Source of the DNA: Prevotellaceae bacterium UBA1743
Lineage (GTDB): Bacteria; Bacteroidota; Bacteroidia; Bacteroidales; Bacteroidaceae
Direction: 5' to 3'
DNA length: 64,000 nucleotides
NCBI GenBank assembly: GCA_002314945.1
Contig: DCHV01000097.1
Location: 2,757 to 66,756, forward strand
Shown here: one piece after another, positions 55,140 through 63,845 of the stretch
Position numbering within the stretch: the stretch's first letter is position 1
Layout of the letters: each line of letters opens with the position of its first letter
The notes under the pieces: model-generated
Told to the model about the DNA's origin: nothing
Databases searched by the model: none
What the model saw: the letters and a program-made list of their open reading frames with translations, nothing else
Program-made: the position numbers and the translations under genes

Positions 55140-56141
55140 TCAGTTTTTCGCCATCTTTGCCAACGAGTGTAAATCGGTGGATTGAATGTGCAGAATAGGC
55201 TTCAGTATCGTCATGGCAGTTGTGCCGATTCGATTCCGGAGTTCTTTCAGTTCTGCCAACTTGTTGAGTGTCTCGGCATGTGCTTTTTCATCTTCCCCTG
55301 AATCCATGCCTGCCTCCCGAAGAATCATCCTGCTACGGGCGGCAATAGTCAGTTCCAGATACAAGGTCACATACATACAGATGTCGAAGAATACCTCCAT
55401 CTGAAATCTGTCACGCATCTGGATGAGGTACATTCCTTGGCGAGTGGTTTTGAATTCACCACGTCGAATGGCACCAAGCAAGGTGATATCTGAGAAGATG
55501 CTCTCGTCCAACCAACGATGAATAAGAGACGCATCCCATTCGTACATTCCGATGAAGAATATCACAAATACCAGTAAAGTGGCGCACAACTGGATGAAAG
55601 GAGGAAGCAGGAACAGGTTGTAACAGATGTGCAACAAGATGGCAGGCACGAAGCCAACGATACAAAAAACGGGATGAAACTTCTTTTCCTTGGCTTCTGC
55701 CCAACGATGGCATACGAGTACAATATTCGCATTCAGAGCCACACATCCCATGTGGAGGAGAGCAGTCCCCAATCCTCGAATGAGTGCATTCCCAATTGGA
55801 AAATCGGGTACGTACAAAAGGTACAATGTATTTTCCAGCAGAGCAAAGCCAGTACCAATAGCTGCGCCGAAAAGGAGTGTTTCAGCAAGAAAAGCCACCT
55901 TCCGTCGCCAGATGAACCATAGAAGAGGAAGACATTTGAGCAACTCCTCCAGAACAGGTGCTCCCCATACGTTGTCCCAAGGCCATAATTGATTACATCC
56001 CCATGCAACAAAACAAGCAAAGACGCCCCATAACACATAGAGAAATATCTGTCTCCAACCACCCAGAGAAAAGGCATCCATTGCCTTGATGCACATTAGA
56101 TAGCAGAGAACTGGAACCAAACTTATCAGAACTGGAATCAT
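55140..56141 (-). CDS. PrsW-like intramembrane metalloprotease
   Basis: A 333-aa membrane protein with about eight hydrophobic segments in the first about 230 residues. The PrsW family motifs are seen in order: EELLK (about residues 65-69), FALLENTLYL (about 99-108) and LGTALLHMGC (about 123-133), holding the glutamates and histidine of the proposed metal site. The cytosolic C-terminus is helical. B. subtilis PrsW cleaves an anti-sigma factor, but no sigma/anti-sigma pair is nearby, so the target is unknown. The C-terminal tail has no family match. Confidence 0.85.
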   Translation of the reverse strand: MIPVLISLVPVLCYLMCIKAMDAFSLGGWRQIFLYVLWGVFACFVAWGCNQLWPWDNVWGAPVLEELLKCLPLLWFIWRRKVAFLAETLLFGAAIGTGFALLENTLYLLYVPDFPIGNALIRGLGTALLHMGCVALNANIVLVCHRWAEAKEKKFHPVFCIVGFVPAILLHICYNLFLLPPFIQLCATLLVFVIFFIGMYEWDASLIHRWLDESIFSDITLLGAIRRGEFKTTRQGMYLIQMRDRFQMEVFFDICMYVTLYLELTIAARSRMILREAGMDSGEDEKAHAETLNKLAELKELRNRIGTTAMTILKPILHIQSTDLHSLAKMAKN

Positions 56142-56225
56142 TTGTCGTATAAATATAAGGGGAATTTCAAAAAATAAAAAGAGATGAAATAATTCTCATA
56201 GTAAGACTCAAAATAAACCGAGAAA

Positions 56226-56258
56226 AATAAGGGACTGACATTTGCCAGCCCCCTTATT
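56226..56258 (-). terminator. Terminator hairpin after the 217-aa gene
   Basis: AATAAGGG (56226-56233) and CCCTTATT (56251-56258) form an inverted repeat with a loop, 32 nt past the stop on the minus strand. Confidence 0.5.
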
Positions 56259-56290
56259 CTCAATTTGTATCTAAAAATGTCATCAACAAC

Positions 56291-56944
56291 TTACTTCTCA
56301 CTCGATTGCTCCTGTGTGTTGTAGGCTATATCACTTTTTTCTCCGTTTAACACAGCGGAAGCAGAACAGTATAAGGCCCATTGTTCGCGCGCTGCAGCAA
56401 GTTCTTGATTATCTTGTACGTTTTTCCCTTTGAGATATTCATCAACAGCCTGAATAAATTCCTTACCTGCGTCGTTCTGATTGTTCAGAAGCAGGTAAGC
56501 TAAGACCATATTCTGTGAGGCTTGTTCGTAGGGCAATAGGTCGGGACTTTTCTTGCCCGTAAGCAATGCGTCCAACGACTTTTGGGCAATTTTACTTTTC
56601 TGATGAGCATTTTCAGCCAATTGCTTCACGCCTTCCAGATGACAAATTACCTCATCTAACTCTGGCTTTCCTTCCGCTGCCTTGATGGCCAAAGTTGTGA
56701 GGTTATCGAACTCCTGAATGCGCATATTCATCAACGAGACCGAGAGGATGGTATTCTGCATCACGGACGAATCGCTAAGCAAAGTTTCCTGGAAAGTGTC
56801 CATTTCTGATTTTCCAGTTTCGCCCGTTTTTGATACATCGCCACTATTCAACGCCTCCAATGAAGGGGGGATGCCAACCAAGCCGCCCAATACATAACCG
56901 ACTAACAACGTCACAAAAGTGACAAGAATTTGCTTTGCTTTCAT
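56291..56944 (-). CDS. Membrane-anchored helical protein of unknown function
   Basis: A 217-aa protein with a single N-terminal hydrophobic segment (about residues 5-24, QILVTFVTLLVGYVLGGLVG) and an otherwise helical soluble domain (about 60-200). The start at 56944 is chosen over the longer frame because it puts the hydrophobic segment at the N-terminus behind a promoter box. No family is recognised. It has its own promoter and terminator. Confidence 0.7.
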   Translation of the reverse strand: MKAKQILVTFVTLLVGYVLGGLVGIPPSLEALNSGDVSKTGETGKSEMDTFQETLLSDSSVMQNTILSVSLMNMRIQEFDNLTTLAIKAAEGKPELDEVICHLEGVKQLAENAHQKSKIAQKSLDALLTGKKSPDLLPYEQASQNMVLAYLLLNNQNDAGKEFIQAVDEYLKGKNVQDNQELAAAREQWALYCSASAVLNGEKSDIAYNTQEQSSEK

Positions 56945-56975
56945 ATTTTCTCTATCTTTGATACTATACTGGTTG

Positions 56976-56983
56976 CAAAAATA
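56976..56983 (-). promoter_or_regulatory. -7 box of the 217-aa gene
   Basis: On the minus strand this reads TATTTTTG, 31 nt upstream of the ATG at 56944. Confidence 0.35.
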
Positions 56984-57016
56984 GGTATTTTTTTGATAGC
57001 TACAAAACAAAAGTTA

Positions 57017-57024
57017 TATCTTTG
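57017..57024 (+). promoter_or_regulatory. -7 box of the UroD-like gene
   Basis: TATCTTTG, 39 nt before the ATG at 57064. Confidence 0.45.
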
Positions 57025-57063
57025 TGTCGCAATTGATATTTTTACTCACATAAATTAGGACAA

Positions 57064-58101
57064 ATGATGAATCATAGAGAACGTTTTTTTGCTACGGTGC
57101 GGAGGCAAGAGGTTGACCGACCCGCATCATGGTTAGGTTTACCCACACCTGCGGCAATCCCCAACCTTCTCCGTTATTTCAAGGTGAACAACCTCGACGA
57201 GTTGAAACGAAGGATAGACGATGATGTATATGCGATTGGCGTCCCCTACCACAATCCACCCACCAATGACATAGGGTGTTCGTTGTTTTTTGGGAAAAGC
57301 GGTTTTGGAGGGTCTCAGGATCATCGCACGCTGACAGCCCCAGGTTTCTTCGAAGATATGACGGATCCTGCTTTGGTGGATTCATTCCCATGGCCAGACC
57401 CCGAGGAACATATCGATTTCCACGAATGTCGCAGGATAGTTAGAGAAGCCCCCGATGACATGGCACGTATGGCTATCATGTGGGCAGCCCATTTTCAGGA
57501 CTCATGTTCTGCATTTGGGATGGAGAACGCTTTGACTACGATGTTCACAGCCCCCGAGATGTATCAGGCCGTGATAGATCGCATTACGAAATTCTATCTC
57601 GATTGCGGAGAAATATTTTATGAGGCTACAAAAGGGTACTTGGATGCAGTTCTCATAGGTAATGATTTCGGTTCGCAAACAAGGTTGATGGTTGACCCTG
57701 ACAGCTTGCGTCAGTATGTATTCCCAGGCACGAAGCAACTGGTAGATCAAGCCAAGAGTTATGGTTTGATGGTAGTTCACCATAGTTGTGGAAGTATCTA
57801 TCCCATCATCGACGATCTCTTTAGCCTTGGTGTAGATGCCATTCACCCTATTCAGGCCAAGGCACAGGATATGAATGCGGAAAAACTGAGTCACGAATTT
57901 GGTGATCATGGTAGTTTCTTTGGCGGAGTGGATGCACAATATCTATTGGTTGAGGGTACGCCTGAAGAAGTGCGTGAAGACGTGGCTCGACTGAAACGAT
58001 GTTTTCCTACAGGGTTGGTCATATCCCCTTCACACGAGGCTGTGTTGCCTGATACCAAGCCGGAAAACATCGAGGCCCTCTTTGAGGCCGTACATGAATA
58101 G
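57064..58101 (+). CDS. UroD/MtaA-CmuA-family corrinoid methyltransferase-like protein
   Basis: A 345-aa TIM-barrel protein of the uroporphyrinogen decarboxylase superfamily, of the MtaA/CmuA-like branch that moves methyl groups between corrinoid proteins and thiols. The zinc-binding HHSCG (about residues 239-243) and the SPSHEAVLPDTKPEN C-terminal segment fit this branch rather than HemE, whose N-terminal substrate arginines are not seen. No corrinoid protein or activator gene is adjacent, so the methyl donor is unknown. MNH at 57067 is an alternative start. A terminator follows. Confidence 0.82.
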   Translation: MMNHRERFFATVRRQEVDRPASWLGLPTPAAIPNLLRYFKVNNLDELKRRIDDDVYAIGVPYHNPPTNDIGCSLFFGKSGFGGSQDHRTLTAPGFFEDMTDPALVDSFPWPDPEEHIDFHECRRIVREAPDDMARMAIMWAAHFQDSCSAFGMENALTTMFTAPEMYQAVIDRITKFYLDCGEIFYEATKGYLDAVLIGNDFGSQTRLMVDPDSLRQYVFPGTKQLVDQAKSYGLMVVHHSCGSIYPIIDDLFSLGVDAIHPIQAKAQDMNAEKLSHEFGDHGSFFGGVDAQYLLVEGTPEEVREDVARLKRCFPTGLVISPSHEAVLPDTKPENIEALFEAVHE

Positions 58102-58113
58102 GCAACATCAAAT

Positions 58114-58147
58114 GAAGGCCACTACCCAATCACGGGCGGTGGCCTTC
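58114..58147. terminator. Bidirectional terminator after the UroD-like gene
   Basis: GAAGGCCAC (58114-58122) and GTGGCCTTC (58139-58147) form a 9-bp stem between the convergent UroD-like and discoidin genes, with a T-rich flank downstream. Confidence 0.65.
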
Positions 58148-58171
58148 TCTTAAATATTATGCAATAAAAAC

Positions 58172-61100
58172 TTACTTCACATATTTCTTACCATCAATGA
58201 TGTAAACGCCCTTCACAGCCTTGCTTACGCGGCAACCAGACAAGGTGTAGATGCCTTGCTTGCCTTGTACAGGTGTCTGTTCTACGTTCTTGATGGCATT
58301 GGGATTACCATTGATTTCCATTACCAAACCGTATTCAGCATCGGGATCAGCAGTGGCAGCGCCCCACATTACGTAACCAGTGTTGGCATATACATCGCGT
58401 GTGCAGTCGGTGTTCTCTTCACCCTCGGCTGTCACTACGGTATTGTCGCAGAATACGACGATGCCTTCGTCCACCCAGTTGTACTCAAACACACCTACAA
58501 AGCCGTTTACGGTCTGAGGATCTGCCACGATGTTACTTGCATCTACCGTAAAGCTTACTTCTGTGTATTCAGGAGTTTCGCCTTCTGCAGGTGCCACATA
58601 TCCTTCAGGTTCACCTACTATGAATACGACAGGCTTTCCTGCTTCGATGGATTCACTTTCCTGTTCGTTCATTGCCAGGTAGTTCTTGTCATTCTTGCTG
58701 AAGGTGCCTTCCACTGTGTACTTCACACCATCCTGAGGAGTGATGGCTACAGGATAGCACATCGGATAGAACTTGCCTTCGACGATATCCTTTGTGAAGG
58801 TAGGCTCGTAACCATCTTCTACATCACCTGCTGTTTCAATGAGCCAGTTTGAGTTGGAACCAAAGGTGTTGGACTCCCAACTTACAAAGCGTTGGTTCCA
58901 GTTCTGTAGATGCAAGCAAGTACGCTCTACGCCCTTCAACGTGCGGCCGTGCATCAGGTTGGTACCACCACCCAAGGCTGTGACATCGAACAAGGTGGGA
59001 GTCAGCGACAGGGTCACATTGTTGTTGTTGACGGCCTGAATATTGATAAACAAACCGGTGGCCTTGTTCTGGATGGCGTATGCACTATCAGCTACTGCCA
59101 CGAAACGGAACATTGCCAAGTCATCGTATTCCACATTGTCCACCAACCACATGGCAGCACCTTCACGTACATCACCATTAGCGGTTTGGTCGATACCTGC
59201 GGTAATACCCTGAGCTTCATCTGCAGAGCGATAGGTACCCACGGTTACGTAGCGTCCTGTACCATCACCCAGGTCGGAACCTGTTGCACCGCTACTGTTC
59301 TTGCCATATTTGTCATAGATTTCCTGCATGGGGAAGCGGAACTTGTACCACTTGTCGGTCTGTACCTTGTTCGCTGCATCGAGGAAGTTTTTGTTGGCTT
59401 CCACAATTTTATCCACATAGCCCTGCAGAGTAGCCTTGTCGAACTGCCCCTTTTTGCTATATTCTGTAGCCTCATCAATTGCTGAGCTCAATGCAGTAGC
59501 TGTGGATTCGTCAGACCAGAAGCCAGGATCTTCGCCGATAGCAAGGATTGAAGCTGCATCCTTGTAAGTATTGAGCGCATCACGCAAAGGTGTAGGATCT
59601 ACCAATGCATTCTTGAAGGTTTCGTAGGCTTGCTGCAATGCCTCGTATTCGCTCACGCTGATGTCGGCATCTGCGATGTTGATGGCTCTGTTCAGGGCAT
59701 TTTGGAAGTCGATAGCCACCTGTCCCATATTTTCAATCTGGGATGTACCTACCTTATTGGCACGATAGAGCTGGAATCCACCCATGTGCCAGTAACCACG
59801 GTCGTAACAATCTTGGTTGGGACCACGAGTTCCGTCGTTGAAGAAGCGCAGATATTGGTAAGAGGTGGTAAGCACGAAGGCATCCATCCAAGTCTCTATC
59901 ACGCCGCTTGTCCAGGGGTCATTCAGGTTGCTGGCAATCAGTGTCCAACCTGTCTCTCCCGTATTGGCCAATGCACTCTCGTCATTGCTTCCATATACGC
60001 TGAACAGAACTGGGTTGTCGTTGCTCGTGCCTGAAGCACGACGCTGCACCCATGCTTGGTATGCACCAGGTGCTAAAGGTTCGGGGAAGGAAATGTCGAT
60101 ACTGTGTGAATGGTTGGGGACTGAACCACCGCTCCATTGACTATGCCAGAAAGTTTCGGAGTTGTTATCCAACAGATTTTCGGTAGAACCCTCACTGCTC
60201 TCGCTACAAGTAGAGGTGAACTGGGAATTCTCGGTGATGAGGCCGCCTCCATCGATGTCGGGGGTATATGCAGCGCTCTTGTCTTCTGCCATAGCTAAAG
60301 CGGACTGGCATAGTCCTTTCAGTTCCTTATATTTCAGTACCAACTTGTCGTGGTTTTTGTAAGGCTCGAAGGCCTCGATGAGGCGTTGTGCCTCCTCGTC
60401 ACTGACGGGCTCGAGATACCATTCCGAGGTGCCCTTGTCGCTATCATACTCCTCGCCGTAGGTGAAAGTGGGATTCCACAAACAGAGGCCGTTGTCCACA
60501 CCTGCTCCTCTGCTATGACCCAACTGATGGAGGTAGTTGCTAGTTCCACGTTCCAATGAATCGGGACGGATATAAACTACCACACGGTCATTCTCTCTGC
60601 CTGCAAAATCGATGGCTACCTTGAAGGGACCATCCACAGACATCTTGGCAGGACTATTGAAATCTGAGAAGCGCATATCGGTACCTGCATTCACCATATC
60701 CACGGTGCTACCTTCTCCCTGGGTGAGTTTCCAGATGAAACGGCAGTCATCTTCCTTGTAGGTTCCCCATCTGCCAAAACCTTCCAGCGTGCTGTACATA
60801 GCCTTCACAACAGGTATTTTCTCCATGATTTCCACCTGTTCCTCGTTCTCATTCAACTCATACTGACCTGTACCCTGGTTCACATAGTAGTGCAGGTTGG
60901 TATAGATGCGGTAATAGCCATTGGCGGGAATCTTGTAGAGTACCTCGGTAGCCATAATTTTGGCATACAACGCATCAATCTCGACAGTGAGAGCCTCAAC
61001 CACGTCATCGGAAGGACGCTCCACAACCTCGTTGATGATGTCATCGGCATACTTCAGTTTCTCCAAGAAGGTAGGCACGATATCGGCTGCATCATATTGT

Positions 61101-61741
61101 CCGAAGTCCTTGCCCACGTTGATAGAGTCGCCATACAAGTAGCCATCATATTTCAGCAGCACGTTGTTCAAGGCAATTTTCACTGCGTCCGAGTGTGACA
61201 ATCCATATAACTGAAATTCAGCACAATGCCAGAATTTCCGATAACTTGCGCCACTACCTGTACAATTCGTAGCATTGAAGCGGAGGTACTTCACCGGATC
61301 GGATACACGGAAAGGATCTGCGGTGGTGGGAGTGCCTTTTCCTGCGAAAGGTAAAGCCACAGTTGCAATGTCTGTGTAAGTCTTTCCATCATTACTACCC
61401 TGTACCAGCATTTCGGTGGGGTGGTCGTTGTCTGCTACTTGACGACGTGTCATAGCAATGACGATGTCGCCAGTGAATTCCTCATTCAGTTTCACCTGCA
61501 GATAGTGGTACTGGTCTTGGCACTTACCATGCCAGTCGGTGTGCCAGAAAGTAGAGGCATCGCCATCGATTACATACTCGATGTTCAAGCCTTCTGCTTC
61601 GTCACTGGCATTACTACTCAGCTGTGATGCATCCGTAATCATAGGAGTGCCTAATTCCTCCACAGACTGAGCTTGTACGGTGATGCTTCCCATCATAAAC
61701 AGGAGCATTGCCGACAAAAACAAAGTAATGTTCTTTCTCAT
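58172..61741 (-). CDS. Large secreted protein with two discoidin (F5/8-type C) domains and sorting tail
   Basis: An 1189-aa secreted protein (signal peptide to about residue 25, VQAQ). Two discoidin-like domains are visible (about 35-180 with ASTFWHTDWHGKC, about 490-670 with SETFWHSQWSGG). Between them lies a helical and beta region, and after them a helical stretch and beta domains. The C-terminal segment IYTLSGCRVSKAVKGVYIIDGKKYVK has the T9SS type A tail pattern. Discoidin domains bind sugars or lipids. No catalytic domain is recognised, so it looks like a surface adhesin or binding protein. It is convergent with the UroD-like gene. Confidence 0.82.
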   Translation of the reverse strand: MRKNITLFLSAMLLFMMGSITVQAQSVEELGTPMITDASQLSSNASDEAEGLNIEYVIDGDASTFWHTDWHGKCQDQYHYLQVKLNEEFTGDIVIAMTRRQVADNDHPTEMLVQGSNDGKTYTDIATVALPFAGKGTPTTADPFRVSDPVKYLRFNATNCTGSGASYRKFWHCAEFQLYGLSHSDAVKIALNNVLLKYDGYLYGDSINVGKDFGQYDAADIVPTFLEKLKYADDIINEVVERPSDDVVEALTVEIDALYAKIMATEVLYKIPANGYYRIYTNLHYYVNQGTGQYELNENEEQVEIMEKIPVVKAMYSTLEGFGRWGTYKEDDCRFIWKLTQGEGSTVDMVNAGTDMRFSDFNSPAKMSVDGPFKVAIDFAGRENDRVVVYIRPDSLERGTSNYLHQLGHSRGAGVDNGLCLWNPTFTYGEEYDSDKGTSEWYLEPVSDEEAQRLIEAFEPYKNHDKLVLKYKELKGLCQSALAMAEDKSAAYTPDIDGGGLITENSQFTSTCSESSEGSTENLLDNNSETFWHSQWSGGSVPNHSHSIDISFPEPLAPGAYQAWVQRRASGTSNDNPVLFSVYGSNDESALANTGETGWTLIASNLNDPWTSGVIETWMDAFVLTTSYQYLRFFNDGTRGPNQDCYDRGYWHMGGFQLYRANKVGTSQIENMGQVAIDFQNALNRAINIADADISVSEYEALQQAYETFKNALVDPTPLRDALNTYKDAASILAIGEDPGFWSDESTATALSSAIDEATEYSKKGQFDKATLQGYVDKIVEANKNFLDAANKVQTDKWYKFRFPMQEIYDKYGKNSSGATGSDLGDGTGRYVTVGTYRSADEAQGITAGIDQTANGDVREGAAMWLVDNVEYDDLAMFRFVAVADSAYAIQNKATGLFINIQAVNNNNVTLSLTPTLFDVTALGGGTNLMHGRTLKGVERTCLHLQNWNQRFVSWESNTFGSNSNWLIETAGDVEDGYEPTFTKDIVEGKFYPMCYPVAITPQDGVKYTVEGTFSKNDKNYLAMNEQESESIEAGKPVVFIVGEPEGYVAPAEGETPEYTEVSFTVDASNIVADPQTVNGFVGVFEYNWVDEGIVVFCDNTVVTAEGEENTDCTRDVYANTGYVMWGAATADPDAEYGLVMEINGNPNAIKNVEQTPVQGKQGIYTLSGCRVSKAVKGVYIIDGKKYVK

Positions 61742-61796
61742 ACAGAAATCATTTTAAAGGTTAATAATTATTGTTGTTTTTTACTATTTATAACAC

Positions 61797-61804
61797 CAAA
61801 ATTA
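61797..61804 (-). promoter_or_regulatory. -7 box of the discoidin gene
   Basis: On the minus strand this reads TAATTTTG, 55 nt upstream of the ATG at 61741. Confidence 0.4.
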
Positions 61805-61923
61805 GCAGAAAATGAAATTCGCGCCTATACAAGATTAGATATATTTTCACGAATTTAACATAAGTTAACTAATGAGGGCTGATTTTGCAGTTAGGGCACA
61901 CCTGTTTCCTACGCGAAATAATG

Positions 61924-61931
61924 TAACTTTG
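61924..61931 (+). promoter_or_regulatory. -7 box of the 175-aa gene
   Basis: TAACTTTG with 8 nt to the ATG at 61940. This is another nearly leaderless arrangement, though it is not part of the palindromic repeat. Confidence 0.5.
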
Positions 61932-61939
61932 TCTTCGAA

Positions 61940-62467
61940 ATGGAGAAATTCAGCAATCCGGTAATATGGTTGAGGCGATTCAGACATCGCAAGGGCTATG
62001 GCGTACATTCCCCCTTTGCCTATCAGTTCCTGCGTGGGGTAGTGTATGAGACTAACCCTTATTATATATACAATGTATTGGATTCGGAACTCCCGACATG
62101 GCACAGATTCCGCATCCGCCGCCATCTGCACCTACTGACACGATGTGTCAACTGGCATCAGCCACGCCTCATAGTGGTACCGACAGCAGGCGTCTCTGTC
62201 ATGAAATATCTGCGAGCTGGATGCCGTAAGGCGGAGTGTCTGCGAGATTGGCCAGAAGGGGAGGTGGATTTCTGTTTTTTGGAACATCCAGACGATGCTT
62301 TGCTCCAGCATATCGGCAAGCATACTTTGTTGGTGATGGATAACCTCAGGCAGCACAGGGAATGGTTTGACAGACTTCCCAGCGTAGTAAGCATGGATTT
62401 GTGGGATATAGGCATTGCCTTTTTTGATCCGCATTACAACAAGCAGCATTACATCGTGAATTTCTGA
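61940..62467 (+). CDS. Conserved Bacteroidales protein, possibly methyltransferase-related
   Basis: A 175-aa protein opening with RHRKGYGVHSPFAYQFL, a segment found at the start of Bacteroidetes class I SAM-dependent methyltransferase-like proteins. The SAM-binding glycine loop expected further on is not visible, so it is either a shortened relative or a separate small family. No signal peptide or membrane segment is seen. It is a single gene followed by a repeat-rich region. Confidence 0.65.
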   Translation: MEKFSNPVIWLRRFRHRKGYGVHSPFAYQFLRGVVYETNPYYIYNVLDSELPTWHRFRIRRHLHLLTRCVNWHQPRLIVVPTAGVSVMKYLRAGCRKAECLRDWPEGEVDFCFLEHPDDALLQHIGKHTLLVMDNLRQHREWFDRLPSVVSMDLWDIGIAFFDPHYNKQHYIVNF

Positions 62468-62537
62468 AATGCGAGTTTTAGCACAATGAAAAACAGCGCC
62501 AAACTCCGATAACCTCTCGTAGTGATACCGATATAAG

Positions 62538-62618
62538 TCCAATTCACCTCCAATTCAGGTCCAATTCAAGTCCAATTAAAATGAGGAAAAATTGGAGATG
62601 AATTGGAGGTGGATTGGA
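62538..62618. repeat. Inverted arrays of an 11-bp-period repeat
   Basis: TCCAATTCA recurs at 62538, 62549, 62560 and (partly) 62571, a period of 11. The reverse complement follows at 62590, 62601 and 62612 with the same period (best copy TGAATTGGA at 62599-62607). The two halves can pair around a loop near 62578-62589. It lies between the 175-aa gene and the palindromic promoter repeats. Confidence 0.75.
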
Positions 62619-62699
62619 ATGGATATAATGTTATACCGATGTTTCTACGAAGGGTCTATGGACTCACTCATGGGTCAGCAGAAAATTACGCAAAGTTCA

Positions 62700-62978
62700 C
62701 CCATTTCTTTTTTGCGAAATCCTTCGCTTACTCGCACTCTGAGCTGACGCTCGAAGGTATTCACGTTGACCTGCGGTCGATTTATGTCACGACTCGGCCA
62801 AATGAAAGTAAACTTTCTTTAGCTCTCGCTGCTCCAATAATTCGGAAATACTCAAATTTCTCTCGCTAAATCGTACTCTGAGCTGACGCTCGAAGGTACT
62901 CACGCTCGGATTACATCAAATAAATTTGTGAAATCGCTCGCTTAATCGTAACTTTGTCCCCGAAATAAGGGAAAGGCT
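62700..62978. repeat. Palindromic promoter repeats upstream of the PD-(D/E)XK gene
   Basis: Copies D (about 62725-62766) and E (about 62860-62910) carry the palindrome region GAGCTGACGCTCGAAGGTA. Copy F (62935-62956) keeps only CGCTTAATCGTAACTTTG. A block like the CTGCTC...AATTTGG segment of the left edge appears at about 62824-62850. These match the copies at 1-420. The frame 62603-62869 within them is not a gene. Confidence 0.8.
62949..62956 (+). promoter_or_regulatory. -7 box of the PD-(D/E)XK gene
   Basis: TAACTTTG at the end of the last repeat copy, 22 nt before the ATG at 62979. The Fur-family gene at the left edge uses the same element. Confidence 0.55.
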
Positions 62979-63845
62979 ATGGGAATTTCGGCATCACAGG
63001 AACGCTATGTCAACTTCTATACCGACTTTGCGTTCAAAAAACTGTTCGGCACGGAGATGAACAAGGAACTGTTAGTCAGTTTCCTCAATTCTATGTTCGA
63101 TGGGAAGGAGGTTATCCAAGACCTCAACTATCTCAATGTGGGGCATTTGGGACATGCTGCGGCAGAGCGCAAGGCAGTGTTCGATGTGTATTGCGAGAAC
63201 GAGAAGGGGGAGAAGCACCTCATCGAGATGCAGAAGACGAATCAGGACTATTTCAAGGACCGAAGCATCTACTACAGCACATTTCCAATCCAGGAGCAGG
63301 CTCCGCAGGGACGTTGGAATTTCCAACAGACAAAGGTCTATACCATCGGCATCCTCAACTTTACCTTCGACGACACGGACAATGAGGTGCTCCATCACGA
63401 GGTGAAACTGGTAGATTTACACTCTCAGGATGTCTTCTACGACAAACTGACCTATATCTATCTGGAGATGCCCAAGTTCCATAAGACGGAAGCGGAATTG
63501 GTCACTATCTTCGACAAGTGGCTCTATGCTATCAAGAACCTTGCCACACTGATGGAACGCCCTGCCGTCCTGCAGGAAGCTGTCTTCCGCCGCCTCTTCG
63601 AGCAGGCCGAGATAGCTATGTTCGACCCCACCGAGTTGCGTAGCTACCGCGAGAGTCAGAAAGATTACTGGGACTTGTGTGCCGTAACCGAAACTGCAGA
63701 ACGGAAAGGGCGTGTGGAAGGTCTCATTGAAGGTGAATCCATCGGATTGGAGAAAGGCCGTGCACAGGGCCGTGAAGATGGTCGTCCTCAAGAACGTATC
63801 GCTGTGGCGAGGTCGCTTATTGCTATGGGCCTTCCTTTTGAGTAG
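62979..63845 (+). CDS. Rpn/PD-(D/E)XK nuclease family protein, C-terminally shortened by an amber codon
   Basis: A 288-aa protein of the Rpn/PDDEXK transposase family. It opens with DFAFKKLFG and has the nuclease core D69 (FDVYCENE) and E83/Q85 (LIEMQ). The C-terminus has the usual basic and acidic repeats (GRVEGLIEGESIGLEKGRAQGRE). The frame continues after the stop TAG at 63843-63845 with VASATGLTVEELSVL and a second stop at 63891-63893, which is exactly the conserved family ending, so a CAG to TAG change probably created the stop. The nuclease domain is intact. Family proteins can promote RecA-independent recombination; the role here is unproven. Confidence 0.85.
   Translation: MGISASQERYVNFYTDFAFKKLFGTEMNKELLVSFLNSMFDGKEVIQDLNYLNVGHLGHAAAERKAVFDVYCENEKGEKHLIEMQKTNQDYFKDRSIYYSTFPIQEQAPQGRWNFQQTKVYTIGILNFTFDDTDNEVLHHEVKLVDLHSQDVFYDKLTYIYLEMPKFHKTEAELVTIFDKWLYAIKNLATLMERPAVLQEAVFRRLFEQAEIAMFDPTELRSYRESQKDYWDLCAVTETAERKGRVEGLIEGESIGLEKGRAQGREDGRPQERIAVARSLIAMGLPFE

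Noticed and set aside
57064..58101. Assignment as uroporphyrinogen decarboxylase HemE
   Set aside because: The HSCG zinc motif and the C-terminal segment fit the methyltransferase branch, and HemE-type substrate residues near the N-terminus are not seen.
62603..62869. 88-codon frame upstream of the PD-(D/E)XK gene
   Set aside because: It runs through the 11-bp arrays and the palindromic repeats, and its translation matches no known protein. Repeat-derived openness is the simpler explanation.
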